DNA of 64,000 bases from assembly GCF_000426845.1 (NCBI RefSeq), contig NZ_AUGD01000004.1, forward strand, positions 62,001-126,000, given 5' to 3'. The notes under the pieces were generated by a model. The model was given only the letters and a program-made list of their open reading frames with translations, was not told the DNA's origin and ran no database searches. This DNA comes from Bradyrhizobium sp. in8p8. Lineage in GTDB: Bacteria > Pseudomonadota > Alphaproteobacteria > Rhizobiales > Xanthobacteraceae. Below, one piece after another: positions 1-8,940 of this stretch (position 1 is its first letter; each line of letters starts with the position of its first letter). The translations under genes were made by a program, and so were the position numbers.

Positions 1-771
1 CACGGCAAGATCGAGAGCGGTGAGGCCGAGTATATTCACAACGTCTTCCGCCTCGGCGAGCTGACCGTGTCCGACGTGATGGTTCACCGCACCGCCATGG
101 TGATGATCAATGCCGACCTGCCGCCGGAAGAGCTGGTGCGGGAGGTGCTGGCTACCGAGTACACACGCATTCCGCTGTGGCGCGAAAAGTCGGAGAACAT
201 CATCGGCATTCTGCACGCCAAGGATCTGCTGCGGGCCATCCGCGCGTCGGAGGGCGACACGTCGCGCATCGACGTCACCACCATCATGCTGCCGCCCTGG
301 TTCGTGCCGGAGATGCGGCCGATCTCCCAACAGCTCAAGGCGTTCCGCCGCCGCAAGACGCATTTCGCGCTGGTCGTGGACGAGTACGGCGAGGTCGAGG
401 GCCTCGTGACGCTCGAAGACATCTTGGAGGAGATCGTCGGCGATATCTCCGACGAGCACGATGTCGTGGTCGCAGGCGTGCGCCGCCAGCCCGATGGCTC
501 TGTCGTGGTCGACGGCTCGGTCCCGATTCGCGATCTCAACCGCGCGCTCGACTGGCATCTGCCCGATGAGGAGGCAACGACGGTCGCCGGCCTCGTCATT
601 CACGAGGCGCGATCGATCCCCGACCGCGGCCAGAGCTTCACCTTCCACGGCTTCCGCTTCCGTGTCCTCCGCCGCGAGCGCAACCGCATCACCGCGCTCC
701 GTATTTCACCGGTGCCGCGCGAGACCGAGCTGGAAGAGGCCAAGCCGAGGCGGGCCGGCACGTCGTTTTGA
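1..771 (+). CDS. CBS/CorC-domain membrane protein (hemolysin/CNNM family), 5' end outside window
   Basis: The frame is open from base 1, so the gene begins upstream and its N-terminal membrane (DUF21) part is not seen. The visible 256 residues hold a CBS pair: the first around TRIPLWREKSENIIGILHAK, the second around FALVVDEYGEVEGLVTLEDI. A C-terminal CorC_HlyC domain follows, with VDGSVPIRDLNRALDW and a basic end. In this family CBS domains bind adenine nucleotides and regulate a membrane divalent-cation (Mg/Co) transport module; the name hemolysin is historical. Stop TGA at 769-771. The family call is firm; the ion is unknown. Confidence 0.88.
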   Translation, partial: HGKIESGEAEYIHNVFRLGELTVSDVMVHRTAMVMINADLPPEELVREVLATEYTRIPLWREKSENIIGILHAKDLLRAIRASEGDTSRIDVTTIMLPPWFVPEMRPISQQLKAFRRRKTHFALVVDEYGEVEGLVTLEDILEEIVGDISDEHDVVVAGVRRQPDGSVVVDGSVPIRDLNRALDWHLPDEEATTVAGLVIHEARSIPDRGQSFTFHGFRFRVLRRERNRITALRISPVPRETELEEAKPRRAGTSF

Positions 772-802
772 CGCAGCAGATTTGGACGTCGGAGTTTCCA
801 CA

Positions 803-880
803 TCGTCATGGCCGGGCCTGACCCGACCATCCACGTCTGCGCTGTTGCGCGAATGAACGTGGGGGGCACGGGTCAAGCCA
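803..880. repeat. Short palindromic intergenic repeat (cgtcatggccgggc type)
   Basis: A GTCATGGCCGGGCCTGACCC arm is followed about 40 bases later by a GGGCACGGGTCAAGCC arm, an imperfect inverted repeat. The same type recurs at 17012-17114 and 43261-43346. It lies between the 3' end of the CBS/CorC gene and bolA and contains no gene. Confidence 0.6.
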
Positions 881-935
881 CTGCATGACGAACGTTTCAA
901 CTATGTGCAAGCTCGTCCGGGACGGGAGGGTAGCA

Positions 936-1205
936 TCAGCCTTCCCCCGGCGCCTGTGCCTGGATCGCGAGCGCATGCACGCCGCCGGAGAGTTCCGCGG
1001 CCAGCGCCGAATTTATCATGCGATGTCGGTCGACCCGGCTCTTCCCTTTGAAGGCATCAGACACGATATAGACGCGAAAGTGCGTCTCGCCGCCCGCCCG
1101 ATGGCCGGCGTGCCCCTCATGCAAATGTGACTCGTCGACGACTTGCAGGCTTTCCGGCGTGAAAGCTTCCTGCAACTTGTTGCTGATAGTGTCTTTCATA
1201 GCCAT
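936..1205 (-). CDS. bolA: BolA family protein
   Basis: Small protein of about 89 residues with the BolA fold signature: an N-terminal helix (MKDTISNKLQEAF), a His-bearing VDESHLHEGHAGH segment and the FRVYIVSDAFKGKSRVDRHR core that precedes the last helix. BolA proteins pair with monothiol glutaredoxins and take part in Fe-S cluster delivery and stress response in the cytoplasm. It is divergent from the J-domain gene, an order I recall from many alphaproteobacteria. The start is uncertain: ATGs at 1214, 1205 and 1199 are in frame and none has a clear Shine-Dalgarno. Confidence 0.85.
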   Translation of the reverse strand: MAMKDTISNKLQEAFTPESLQVVDESHLHEGHAGHRAGGETHFRVYIVSDAFKGKSRVDRHRMINSALAAELSGGVHALAIQAQAPGEG

Positions 1206-1332
1206 GTGTGCCATTAAGGTGCGCGATCGCACTCCGTCAATACCCGGACGTCCAAGGTCATTGCGACCGGGTGCTCAGCGAATTGCAATGTCAAGACTTG
1301 AAGGTTTTTGCATTGCGTAGTCAAAGTCAGCC

Positions 1333-1965
1333 ATGCCGATCGATTCATCAAAGTTCTTCGACTCCATCCGCGTCAAGCCGCGCGGCAAGCAGCCGGAAGT
1401 GAAGCCGCGCGACACCGCCGTCAATTGCGAGTGGGCGGGCTGCGCGAACAAGGGCTCGCATCGGGCGCCCAAGGGGCGCGAGAACCAGCGCGAGTATTGG
1501 CATTTCTGCCTGGATCATGTGCGCGAGTACAACCAGAACTACAATTTCTTTTCCGGAATGAATGCCGACGCCGTCGCACGCTACCAGAAGGATGCGCTGA
1601 CGGGCCACCGCCCGACCTGGAAGATGGGCGCCAATGGCGGCAAGAAGAATGCGGAAGCCGAAATCGACATGGCGTCCGATCCGTTCAGCATGTTCTCGGA
1701 GATCAATGGCCGCGCCAACTGGCGGAAGGGTCCCGAAGCCCAGCCCAAGGCCGAGACGCGCAAGGTGATGAATGCCGAGCGCAAGGCGCTCCAGGTCATG
1801 GGCCTCGGCCCCAGCGCCACGCTCGCCGACGTCAAGACGAAGTACAAGGCGCTGGTCAAGCAGCACCACCCCGACGCCAATGGCGGCGACCGCTCCACCG
1901 AAGATCGCCTGATCGAGATCATCAAGGCGTACAATTATCTGAAGACGGTGGTGCGGGAGGCGTAG
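1333..1965 (+). CDS. J-domain (DnaJ-like) protein with N-terminal zinc-ribbon-like region
   Basis: 210 residues. The C-terminal 65 or so residues form a J domain: ALQVMGLGPSATLADVKTKY, then KALVKQHHPDANGG, which carries the HPD tripeptide needed to stimulate Hsp70 ATPase. The N-terminal half has a C-x4-C pair (CEWAGCANKGSH) and later FCLDHVREYNQNYNFF, which could bind metal. There is no G/F region or DnaJ zinc domain, so it is a type III J protein rather than DnaJ itself. It is divergent from bolA and upstream of the cobS/cobT region, an order seen in related genomes. The client is unknown. Confidence 0.88.
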   Translation: MPIDSSKFFDSIRVKPRGKQPEVKPRDTAVNCEWAGCANKGSHRAPKGRENQREYWHFCLDHVREYNQNYNFFSGMNADAVARYQKDALTGHRPTWKMGANGGKKNAEAEIDMASDPFSMFSEINGRANWRKGPEAQPKAETRKVMNAERKALQVMGLGPSATLADVKTKYKALVKQHHPDANGGDRSTEDRLIEIIKAYNYLKTVVREA

Positions 1966-2016
1966 GGTGCGGCAGGCGCCTTGCTTCCACGCATGCTTTC
2001 CAAGCTCATAATGAAT

Positions 2017-2040
2017 GCCGTCCGCCCGGAAGCGGACGGC
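2017..2040. terminator. Hairpin between convergent genes
   Basis: Perfect 9-bp stem GCCGTCCGC / GCGGACGGC with a 6-base loop, placed 51 bases after the J-domain gene and 10 bases after the convergent small secreted gene. On the minus strand it is followed by an AT-rich ATTCATTAT rather than a clean T run, so it is a probable bidirectional terminator rather than a textbook one. Confidence 0.5.
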
Positions 2041-2050
2041 ACCATCAACG

Positions 2051-2287
2051 TCACCTCACCCGGCAGACGCGGACGCGCTTGACGATGCGACGCCCGTGAT
2101 AGCCGCGCTTGACGACCGTGCGTACGGTGCAGACTCGTCGCGGAGCGTAATGATAGCGAGCGTTCACGATGTCCGCCGAGACCGCAGCGCCCGGGATCGG
2201 ATGAGCCGTCAGCGCATGGGCTGGCATTGCGAGTGACGACAGAGCGAGCAGCGTTCCTGCAGCGAGGGCGTAGAAGAGTTTCTTCAT
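2051..2287 (-). CDS. Small secreted basic protein, function unknown
   Basis: 78 residues starting MKKLFYALAAG, a classical Sec signal peptide (KK, hydrophobic run, cleavage near AHA). The start is chosen because AAGGA sits 7 bases upstream of this ATG; the longer open frame lacks a signal. The mature part is short, rich in Arg, Tyr and His, and ends CTVRTVVKRGYHGRRIV...CRVR with two Cys that could form a disulfide. Convergent with the J-domain gene. I do not recognise a family; small basic exported proteins of this kind are common in Bradyrhizobium. Confidence 0.65.
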   Translation of the reverse strand: MKKLFYALAAGTLLALSSLAMPAHALTAHPIPGAAVSADIVNARYHYAPRRVCTVRTVVKRGYHGRRIVKRVRVCRVR

Positions 2288-2442
2288 TATCGTTCCTTTG
2301 TTGCCTGCCCCTGAGAAGGCATTCGTTGGGGCAAGCATGAATGCGCAGCGCGCGTTATCGTTCCGGATCGCCTGCTGAAACCTTCGTCGCATGCTCGTAG
2401 AAAGCCCGGTGATGGATTCGGCAGGCCGGAGGTCGCTCGCGA

Positions 2443-3537
2443 TCAGTCCGCAGGCATCGCGCCCACATAGGACGAGCTCGGCCTGATCAGGCGCCCGGTC
2501 CGCTGCTGCTCGCGCGCATGCGCGGTCCAGCCTGCGGCGCGCGCGACCGCGAAGACCGGCGTGAACGCCTGCCTCGGAATTGCCAGCGCATCGAGCAGGA
2601 TCGCGGTGAAGAACTCCACATTGGTCTCCAGCGGCCGATCCGGATTCTTCTTGCGCAGTGCGCTGCGGATATAGGCCTCGACCTCGCCGGCAAAGGGCAG
2701 GTCGGCGCCGTCCGCCGCGAGCCGCTCGATCGCAGCCTTGAGCACGTCGGCCCGCGGATCGCGCACGCGATAGACGCGATGGCCAAAGCCCATCAGCCGT
2801 TCGCCGCGCGCGAGCGCTGCATCAACCCAGGGCCGGATGCGACCGCTTGAGCCGATCGCATCGAGCATTTCCAGCACCGGCTCCGGCGCGCCGCCATGCA
2901 GCGGGCCGGTGAGCGCGCAATAGCCGGCGGTGACGGCGGCGAACAGGTCGGCCTGAGTCGAGGCCACCACACGCGTCGTAAAGGTGGACGCATTCATGCC
3001 GTGATCGCAGACCGTCACGAGATACGCGTCGAGCGCCGCGACCTCGCGCGGCTCCGGCGAGGAGCCGCGCAGCATCCGCAGCGTATCGGCGGCATGGCTC
3101 GCATTCGGATCGGGCGCGACCGGCTCGAGCCCCTTGGCGCGGCGAACCAGCGCGCCCGCGATCACCGGCAACGCGCCGACGATGGTCGCCTCGTGCGCCA
3201 GCCCGTTCTCTGCACGAAGCCCCGCGACGCCTGCGCGAAACCCGTCGACGATGCCCATGCCGCGCGTCGCCGGCAGGAGGTCGCCCAGCCGTGCGAAGGC
3301 GCGCTCGCGCGCCGTGCCCAGGCTTGCCCGCACATTGGCTTCGCTGAGATTGCTCTTGCTGGCGCCGTTCCAGAGCCGGGCAGTGACGCCTTCAAAGCTG
3401 GACTGGCTTGCCAGCCGGCCGACATGCTCGCCGGCGATGATCAGCTCGCCCCGCTCGCCGTCGACATGACTGAGCACGGTCTCGGCGGCGGGAACGCCGT
3501 CCAGCCCGATCTGGCTTTTGGTGAGGTGGATGTTCAT
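2443..3537 (-). CDS. Citrate synthase family protein
   Basis: 364 residues, starting MNIHLTKSQIGLDG; the start is supported by GGGAGA about 9 bases upstream. Citrate synthases condense oxaloacetate (or propionyl-CoA partners in methylcitrate synthases) with an acyl-CoA. The two catalytic histidine motifs are present (GPLHGGAPEP and MGFGHRVYRVRDPRA), as is the C-terminal GRLIRPSSSYVG. At the place of the catalytic Asp (NVDF in E. coli GltA) the sequence reads TNVEFFTA, a Glu. It is divergent from the HTH-citrate synthase across only 84 bases. It could be a citrate or methylcitrate synthase or a related C-C lyase; it may not be the main TCA enzyme. Confidence 0.85.
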   Translation of the reverse strand: MNIHLTKSQIGLDGVPAAETVLSHVDGERGELIIAGEHVGRLASQSSFEGVTARLWNGASKSNLSEANVRASLGTARERAFARLGDLLPATRGMGIVDGFRAGVAGLRAENGLAHEATIVGALPVIAGALVRRAKGLEPVAPDPNASHAADTLRMLRGSSPEPREVAALDAYLVTVCDHGMNASTFTTRVVASTQADLFAAVTAGYCALTGPLHGGAPEPVLEMLDAIGSSGRIRPWVDAALARGERLMGFGHRVYRVRDPRADVLKAAIERLAADGADLPFAGEVEAYIRSALRKKNPDRPLETNVEFFTAILLDALAIPRQAFTPVFAVARAAGWTAHAREQQRTGRLIRPSSSYVGAMPAD

Positions 3538-3593
3538 GGCCCAAATCTCCCTTTTGCATTGCACGCAGGGGAAAGGTCAGGCCTCTCGACACA

Positions 3594-3620
3594 TTGATCA
3601 ATCTTGATTACATAAATCAA
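3594..3620. promoter_or_regulatory. Putative operator: nested inverted repeats between divergent citrate synthase genes
   Basis: TTGATCAA (3594-3601) is self-complementary. It is followed two bases later by the perfect inverted repeat TTGATT-ACATA-AATCAA (3604-3620), which ends one base before the ATG of the HTH-citrate synthase. The 84-base gap must hold both promoters. The likely binder, by inference, is the HTH domain of the neighbouring fusion protein. The spacing does not fit an FNR/FixK box (TTGAT-N4-ATCAA). Confidence 0.5.
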
Positions 3621-3621
3621 C

Positions 3622-4842
3622 ATGAAAAATTCTTCGGCGCTCTACTTGTCTGCCCGGGAAGCCGCCGCCGAGCTCGCGGTTTCCCCGGCCACCCTCTACG
3701 CCTATGTCAGCCGCGGCCTGATCCGCTCCGAGCCGACGCCGGACTCCAGGAAGAACCGCTACCGCGCCGAGGACGTCCGAGCGCTGAAGGAGCGCCGCGT
3801 GCCGTCGCCGGAGCCGCGCGGACTGCGTAGCTTCGATGCCGACCTGCCGGTGATGGACACCGAGATCTCGACCATCACCGAGGAGGGTGCGATCTACCGC
3901 GGCGTCAATTGCGTCGATCTTTCCGAGAGCGATACGCTCGAGCACACGGCGACGCTGCTCTGGGACGTCTCCGGCGTCGATCCGTTCGATCCGGACAATC
4001 AGCCGGAGATTTCCGATGAGATGCGCGCGATCGGCCAAGCCGCGCGCCGGGCCGCGCCGATCGACCGCGCCATCGCCGTGCTCGCGCTGGCCGCGAGCGC
4101 CGATCCCCGCGCCTTCACCCGAGCGCCCGACGGCCGCGCGCTCGTCGGTGCGCGCATCGTCCGCCTGCTGGTTGCGACCATGCTCAACGCCGAGCCGTCG
4201 GCCGAGCCGCTGCATCAGCAGATTGCCGGGGCCTGGGTGGCCGACAACAAGCATGCGCCCGACCTGATCCGCCGCGCGCTGGTGCTGCTCGCCGATCACG
4301 AGCTGAACGCCTCGACCTTCACCGCACGCTGTGCCGCCTCGACCGGCCTCAACCTCTACGACTCCGTCATCGCCGGGCTCGCCGCGCTCAAGGGCCCGAA
4401 GCATGGCGGTGCCGGCGTGCTGGCCTCGCAACTGGTGAAAGCGCTGGTCGATCGCGATGTCGAGCCGATGGTGCGCGAGCGCGTCGCGCTCGGCGAGCGC
4501 TTTGCCGGCTTCGGCCATGGTGTCTACAAGCGGGGCGACCCCCGCGCGCAATCGCTGCTCAATGCGCTGTCGCGCGCCGGGGCGCCGCGAAAGTTCACCC
4601 GCGAGGTGCCGGAGCGGATCGCCGAAGCCACCGGCGAATTCGTCAATATCGACTACGCGCTCGCCGTCCTCGTGCACGCGCTGCGCCTGCCCGCCGGCAG
4701 CGAGCTCGCTCTGTTCGCGATGGCGCGCAGCGTCGGCTGGATCGCGCATGCCAGCGAGCAATTGCAGTTCGGGAAGTTGATCAGGCCGAGGGCGAGATAT
4801 GTGGGGCCTGCGCCGGGGCGTCGGGCGGGAGCTGCTGGTTAG
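3622..4842 (+). CDS. Citrate synthase homologue with N-terminal helix-turn-helix domain
   Basis: 406 residues. Residues 8-55 look like a MerR/excisionase-type HTH (LSAREAAAELAVSPATLYAY, then RGLIRSEPTPDSRKNRYRAE). The remainder is a citrate synthase fold: KGPKHGGAG, AGFGHGVYKRGDPRA, FVNIDYALAV with the catalytic-position Asp kept, and GKLIRPRARYVG at the end. The usual Arg after the second catalytic His is Gly. The start is fixed because the HTH begins eight residues in; there is almost no Shine-Dalgarno and the ATG sits against the inverted repeat. It may be a metabolite-sensing regulator, an enzyme that controls its own expression, or both. The fold is firm, the role is inference. Confidence 0.82.
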   Translation: MKNSSALYLSAREAAAELAVSPATLYAYVSRGLIRSEPTPDSRKNRYRAEDVRALKERRVPSPEPRGLRSFDADLPVMDTEISTITEEGAIYRGVNCVDLSESDTLEHTATLLWDVSGVDPFDPDNQPEISDEMRAIGQAARRAAPIDRAIAVLALAASADPRAFTRAPDGRALVGARIVRLLVATMLNAEPSAEPLHQQIAGAWVADNKHAPDLIRRALVLLADHELNASTFTARCAASTGLNLYDSVIAGLAALKGPKHGGAGVLASQLVKALVDRDVEPMVRERVALGERFAGFGHGVYKRGDPRAQSLLNALSRAGAPRKFTREVPERIAEATGEFVNIDYALAVLVHALRLPAGSELALFAMARSVGWIAHASEQLQFGKLIRPRARYVGPAPGRRAGAAG

Positions 4843-4905
4843 AAGCTCGATGCCGGGCTGTCGTCCCCGCGTTCGCAGGGACGGCATCTTTGGCGTCGCA
4901 GCAGC

Positions 4906-5565
4906 CTACTCCCCCGGCTTGGCCACGGCGGCAGCGCCGTTCCGCCGACGGCGATAGATCCACATCCCGACGCTCGCCGTGACCGCAACGCCCACCACGG
5001 TCAGCATCCAGATATGCTTGCCGACATGCTGGTGATGATGCAGCCCGGCATAATCGTGCAGCGCGGTGACCGCGAGAACGCCCGGCAGCACATGCGCGGG
5101 GGCCCAGGCCAGGATCGCCGGGATGTTCACGGCGTAGAATCTCGCGGGCGCCATGCCCAGGGCGCCGGCGGTGACGGGCACGAAGGCGCGGATCGGCGGG
5201 ACGAAGCGGGCGAAGAACACGGCCCACGTGCCGAAGCGGTTGAAGAAGTTTTCGCTCTCGGCGACCACGCGGGGATAATTGGTCAGCGGCCAGGTGCTGA
5301 GGATCTCGCGCTGGCGCCGGTGGCCGATCCAGTAGGCCGAGCCGTCTCCCAGCAGCGCGCCGGCTGCGGCCGCGAGCAGCACCCATGGCAGCTGCAGCTC
5401 GCCGCCCGGGACCAGCGCGCTCAGCGCCAGGATGATGGTCGAACCGGGGATCACCGATCCCACCACCGGCACGGCTTCGAGCAGCGCCGCCAGGAACAGG
5501 GTGAGATAGCCGAGCCAGGCATGGGCCGAGACGAAGGCGATGAGGGGATCGAGGAAGGATGTCAC
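4906..5565 (-). CDS. DedA family (VTT domain) membrane protein
   Basis: 219 residues with a GTG start. It shows the DedA/SNARE-associated pattern: an N-terminal hydrophobic segment, re-entrant VPVVGSVIPGSTIILALSAL, GDGSAYWIGHRRQ, the conserved FFARFVPPIRAFVPVTAGAL with the key Arg and Pro residues, and a C-terminal TM helix ending in a basic tail. DedA proteins are inner-membrane proteins implicated in undecaprenyl-phosphate or phospholipid flipping and in membrane homeostasis. A His cluster (LHHHQHVGKH) precedes the last helix. Convergent with the HTH-citrate synthase and divergent from cobS. Confidence 0.9.
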   Translation of the reverse strand: MTSFLDPLIAFVSAHAWLGYLTLFLAALLEAVPVVGSVIPGSTIILALSALVPGGELQLPWVLLAAAAGALLGDGSAYWIGHRRQREILSTWPLTNYPRVVAESENFFNRFGTWAVFFARFVPPIRAFVPVTAGALGMAPARFYAVNIPAILAWAPAHVLPGVLAVTALHDYAGLHHHQHVGKHIWMLTVVGVAVTASVGMWIYRRRRNGAAAVAKPGE

Positions 5566-5860
5566 GTCGTCTCTGCGGCCGGCTGGAGAGCTGGAGTTCG
5601 GACCCTACATGGGCAGGCCCATGCCGCAACAGTGCCATCGCGGGCTGCTGCGCCCAAATCGCAGGGAAATTGGGCGTGATTCGCAAGGCAGCCCTCCAAA
5701 AACTGCGTTCCTTACCTATCTAAATGAAAAGACAACGGAACTTTGATTGTTGCCCGGGCTTCTGCCGGCTCGTTGTCTCTGATAGGTTGCTTTCCAGCAC
5801 CCAGCCGCAGCCAACGTGCGAATAACCGGTTTCGGGACCGCCCGGGACCTCGGAGGATTG

Positions 5861-6859
5861 ATGACGACCGCCGCCCTGTCCAAAGTTGAGGAAGTTTCCG
5901 GTCTGCCCGACATGAAGGTGTCGGTGCGCCAGGTGTTCGGGATCGACAGCGATCTCGAAGTGCCCGCCTATTCCGAAGTCGATCCTCACGTGCCCGAAGT
6001 CGATTCCGATTACCGCTTCGACCGCGCCACCACGCTCGCCATTCTCGCCGGCTTCGCCAAGAACCGCCGCGTCATGGTGACCGGCTATCACGGCACCGGC
6101 AAATCCACCCATATCGAGCAGGTCGCCGCCCGCCTGAACTGGCCCTGCGTGCGCGTCAACCTCGACAGCCACATCAGCCGCATCGATCTCGTCGGCAAGG
6201 ACTCCATCGTGGTCCGCGACGGCAAGCAGGTCACAGAATTCCGCGACGGCATCCTGCCCTGGGCGCTGCAGCACAACGTCGCGCTGGTGTTCGACGAATA
6301 CGACGCCGGCCGGCCGGACGTGATGTTCGTGATCCAGCGCGTGCTGGAGGTCTCCGGCCGCCTGACGCTGCTCGACCAGAACAAGGTGATCAAGCCGCAT
6401 CCGGCGTTCCGCCTGTTCGCGACCGCCAACACCGTCGGCCTCGGCGATACCTCGGGCCTCTATCACGGCACCCAGCAGATCAACCAGGGCCAGATGGACC
6501 GCTGGTCGATCGTCACCACGCTGAACTATCTCAGCCACGACGAGGAAGTGGAGATCGTGCTGGCCAAGGCCAAGCACTATCGCACCCAGGAGGGCCGCGA
6601 CATCGTCAACAAGATGGTGCGCCTGGCCGACCTCACCCGCAACGCCTTCGCCAACGGCGACCTGTCGACGGTGATGAGCCCGCGCACGGTGATCACCTGG
6701 GCGGAAAACGCCGACATCTTCGGTGATATCGGCTTTGCCTTCCGCGTCACCTTCCTCAACAAGTGCGACGAGCTCGAGCGTCCCCTGGTCGCCGAATTCT
6801 ACCAGCGCTGCTTCAACGCCGAGCTGCCGGAATCGGCGGTGAACGTGGCGCTGAGCTGA
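5861..6859 (+). CDS. cobS: Aerobic cobaltochelatase subunit CobS
   Basis: 332 residues starting [11 protein letters not shown]; the ATG follows GGAGG with 4 bases between. AAA+ ATPase with Walker [10 protein letters not shown] near residue 80 and Walker [11 protein letters not shown]. The N-terminal [20 protein letters not shown] is typical of CobS. With CobT and CobN it inserts Co2+ into hydrogenobyrinic acid a,c-diamide in the aerobic cobalamin pathway, in the cytoplasm. cobT follows 176 bases downstream, separated by a palindromic repeat; cobN is not in this window. Confidence 0.96.
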   Translation: MTTAALSKVEEVSGLPDMKVSVRQVFGIDSDLEVPAYSEVDPHVPEVDSDYRFDRATTLAILAGFAKNRRVMVTGYHGTGKSTHIEQVAARLNWPCVRVNLDSHISRIDLVGKDSIVVRDGKQVTEFRDGILPWALQHNVALVFDEYDAGRPDVMFVIQRVLEVSGRLTLLDQNKVIKPHPAFRLFATANTVGLGDTSGLYHGTQQINQGQMDRWSIVTTLNYLSHDEEVEIVLAKAKHYRTQEGRDIVNKMVRLADLTRNAFANGDLSTVMSPRTVITWAENADIFGDIGFAFRVTFLNKCDELERPLVAEFYQRCFNAELPESAVNVALS

Positions 6860-6869
6860 GGTGTGGGAT

Positions 6870-7001
6870 GTCGTCCCGGACCAGCGCAGCGCAGATCCGG
6901 GACCCATAACCACAGGCCGTGGTTTTGCGAAGAGCGGGGCCGTCAGTACCTCACTAACTGCTCCCTGTGGTTATGGGTCCCCGCCTTCGCGGGGACGACG
7001 G
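6870..7001. repeat. Palindromic intergenic repeat between cobS and cobT
   Basis: GTCGTCCCGG near the left end mirrors GGGGACGAC at the right end. Inside, GGGACCCATAACCACAGG pairs with CCTGTGGTTATGGGTCC. It can fold into a long hairpin in the cobS-cobT transcript and may set the relative amounts of the two subunits; that role is inference. Confidence 0.7.
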
Positions 7002-7035
7002 CTCGGGTTGAGCCTGGGACGACGGTGAGATCGAG

Positions 7036-8940
7036 ATGAGCACCACCTCCAACTCCAAATTCCGCAACACCAAGGAAGCGCCGACCGAGCCGTTCAAGCG
7101 CTCGGTGGCCTCCTGCCTGAAGGCGATCGCGAAAGCGCCCGAGCTCGACGTCACCTTCGCGGCCGAGCGCCCGGGCCTTGCGCCCGGCAAGGCGCGGCTG
7201 CCCGAGCCGGCGCGGAAGATGACCAAGCGCGACGCTGCGATCGTGCGCGGCCATGCCGATTCCATCGCGCTCAAGATCGCCTGTCACGATCCCAAGGTGC
7301 ATCGCAAGCTGATGCCCGGCAATCCGCAGGCGCGCGGCGTGTTCGAGGCGGTGGAGCAGGCCCGCGTCGAGGCGATCGGCGCGCGCCGCATGGCCGGCGT
7401 TGCCAAGAACCTCACCGCGATGCTCGACGACCATTTCCATCGCGGCAAGTTCGACGAGATCACCGACCGCGCCGACGCGCCGCTCGCCGATGCGCTGGCG
7501 ATGCTGGTGCGCGAGCGCCTGACCGGCATGGCGCCGCCGGCCGCGGCCAAGAAGATGGTCGACCTCTGGCGTCCCATCCTCGAAGACAAGATCGGCAAGC
7601 GGCTCGACCGGCTCGACGGCGTGCTCGAGGACCAGTCCAAGTTCGGCGATGCCGTGCATGACCTGCTCTCGGCGCTCGAGCTCGGCGACGAGCGCAGCGC
7701 CGACAGCGAGGACAACGACGAGAACGACGAGAACCAGGACGGCGACAACGACCAGTCCGGCGCCGAGGGCTCGCCCGATTCCGACGCCGCGCAGGAGATG
7801 AGCGCCGACCAGGCGCAGGCCTCGAGCGAGGAGATGAGCGAGAGCGCGATGGAAAGCGCGCAGGCCTCGACCTCCGACACCTTCGACGACGGCGAGCTCG
7901 GCGACGACGAGACGCCGGGCGAGGCGACGCGCCCGAACCAGCACGGCAAGAACGAGCCGCGCGGGCCGGAATACCACGCCTTCGCGCCCAAGTTCGACGA
8001 GGTCATCGCCGCCGAGGACCTCTGCGACCATGACGAGCTGGAGCGCCTGCGCGCCTATCTCGACAAACAGCTCGCGCACCTGCAGGGCATCGTCGCCCGC
8101 CTCGCCAACCGCCTGCAGCGCAAGCTGATGGCGCAGCAGAACCGCGCCTGGGAGTTCGACCTCGAAGAGGGCATCCTCGATCCCGCGCGGCTGTCGCGCG
8201 TCGTCACCGATCCCTATCACCCGCTGTCCTTCATGCACGAGAAGGAGGCGACGTTCCGCGACACCGTGGTGACGCTGCTGCTCGACAATTCCGGCTCGAT
8301 GCGCGGCCGCCCGATCACGGTCGCCGCGACCTGCGCCGACATTCTCGCGCGCACGCTGGAGCGTTGCGGCGTCAAGGTCGAGATCCTCGGCTTCACCACG
8401 CGCGCCTGGAAGGGCGGGCAATCGCGCGAGGCGTGGCTTGCCGCCGGCAAGCCGGCCAATCCCGGCCGCCTCAACGATCTCCGCCACATCATCTACAAGT
8501 CGGCCGATGCCCCCTGGCGCCGCGCGCGCAAGAACCTCGGCCTGATGATGCGCGAGGGGCTGCTGAAGGAGAACATCGACGGCGAGGCGCTGGACTGGGC
8601 GCACAAGCGCCTGCTCGGCCGGCCCGAGCAGCGCAAGATCCTGATGATGATCTCGGACGGCGCGCCGGTCGACGATTCCACGCTGTCGGTCAATCCCGGC
8701 AATTATCTCGAGCGGCACCTGCGCCACATCATCGAGGAGATCGAGACCCGCTCCCCGGTCGAGCTGATCGCGATCGGCATCGGCCATGACGTGACGCGCT
8801 ATTATCGCCGCGCGGTGACGATCGTGGACGCCGAAGAGCTCGGCGGCGCCATCACCGAGAAGCTCGCCGAGCTGTTCAGCGAGACCAACACGGCGCCCAC
8901 GCAAGCCCCCGGTCGCCCGCGACGCAAATTGCATTCGTGA
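7036..8940 (+). CDS. cobT: Aerobic cobaltochelatase subunit CobT
   Basis: 634 residues, the usual CobT size. There is an N-terminal helical domain, then a long acidic low-complexity stretch (about residues 215-300: [16 protein letters not shown] and Ser/Glu-rich repeats). A C-terminal von Willebrand A domain with an intact MIDAS motif follows ([11 protein letters not shown], near residue 415), with [13 protein letters not shown] further on. CobT couples the CobS AAA+ ring to CobN, as MgChl D does in Mg chelatase. Its stop overlaps the GTG start of the next gene by four bases, suggesting translational coupling. Confidence 0.96.
   Translation: MSTTSNSKFRNTKEAPTEPFKRSVASCLKAIAKAPELDVTFAAERPGLAPGKARLPEPARKMTKRDAAIVRGHADSIALKIACHDPKVHRKLMPGNPQARGVFEAVEQARVEAIGARRMAGVAKNLTAMLDDHFHRGKFDEITDRADAPLADALAMLVRERLTGMAPPAAAKKMVDLWRPILEDKIGKRLDRLDGVLEDQSKFGDAVHDLLSALELGDERSADSEDNDENDENQDGDNDQSGAEGSPDSDAAQEMSADQAQASSEEMSESAMESAQASTSDTFDDGELGDDETPGEATRPNQHGKNEPRGPEYHAFAPKFDEVIAAEDLCDHDELERLRAYLDKQLAHLQGIVARLANRLQRKLMAQQNRAWEFDLEEGILDPARLSRVVTDPYHPLSFMHEKEATFRDTVVTLLLDNSGSMRGRPITVAATCADILARTLERCGVKVEILGFTTRAWKGGQSREAWLAAGKPANPGRLNDLRHIIYKSADAPWRRARKNLGLMMREGLLKENIDGEALDWAHKRLLGRPEQRKILMMISDGAPVDDSTLSVNPGNYLERHLRHIIEEIETRSPVELIAIGIGHDVTRYYRRAVTIVDAEELGGAITEKLAELFSETNTAPTQAPGRPRRKLHS

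Noticed and set aside
3594..3620. FNR/FixK box upstream of the citrate synthase fusion
   Set aside because: The half-sites are TTGAT and ATCAA but with 7 bases between, not 4; the spacing excludes the standard box.
3598..4887. 429-codon minus-strand frame opposite the HTH-citrate synthase
   Set aside because: Arg/His/Gly-rich shadow frame with no domain; the sense strand carries unmistakable citrate synthase motifs.
5566..5860. Cobalamin riboswitch upstream of cobS
   Set aside because: The 295-base region between the DedA gene and cobS shows no B12-box-like motif that I can recognise; only a normal Shine-Dalgarno is clear.
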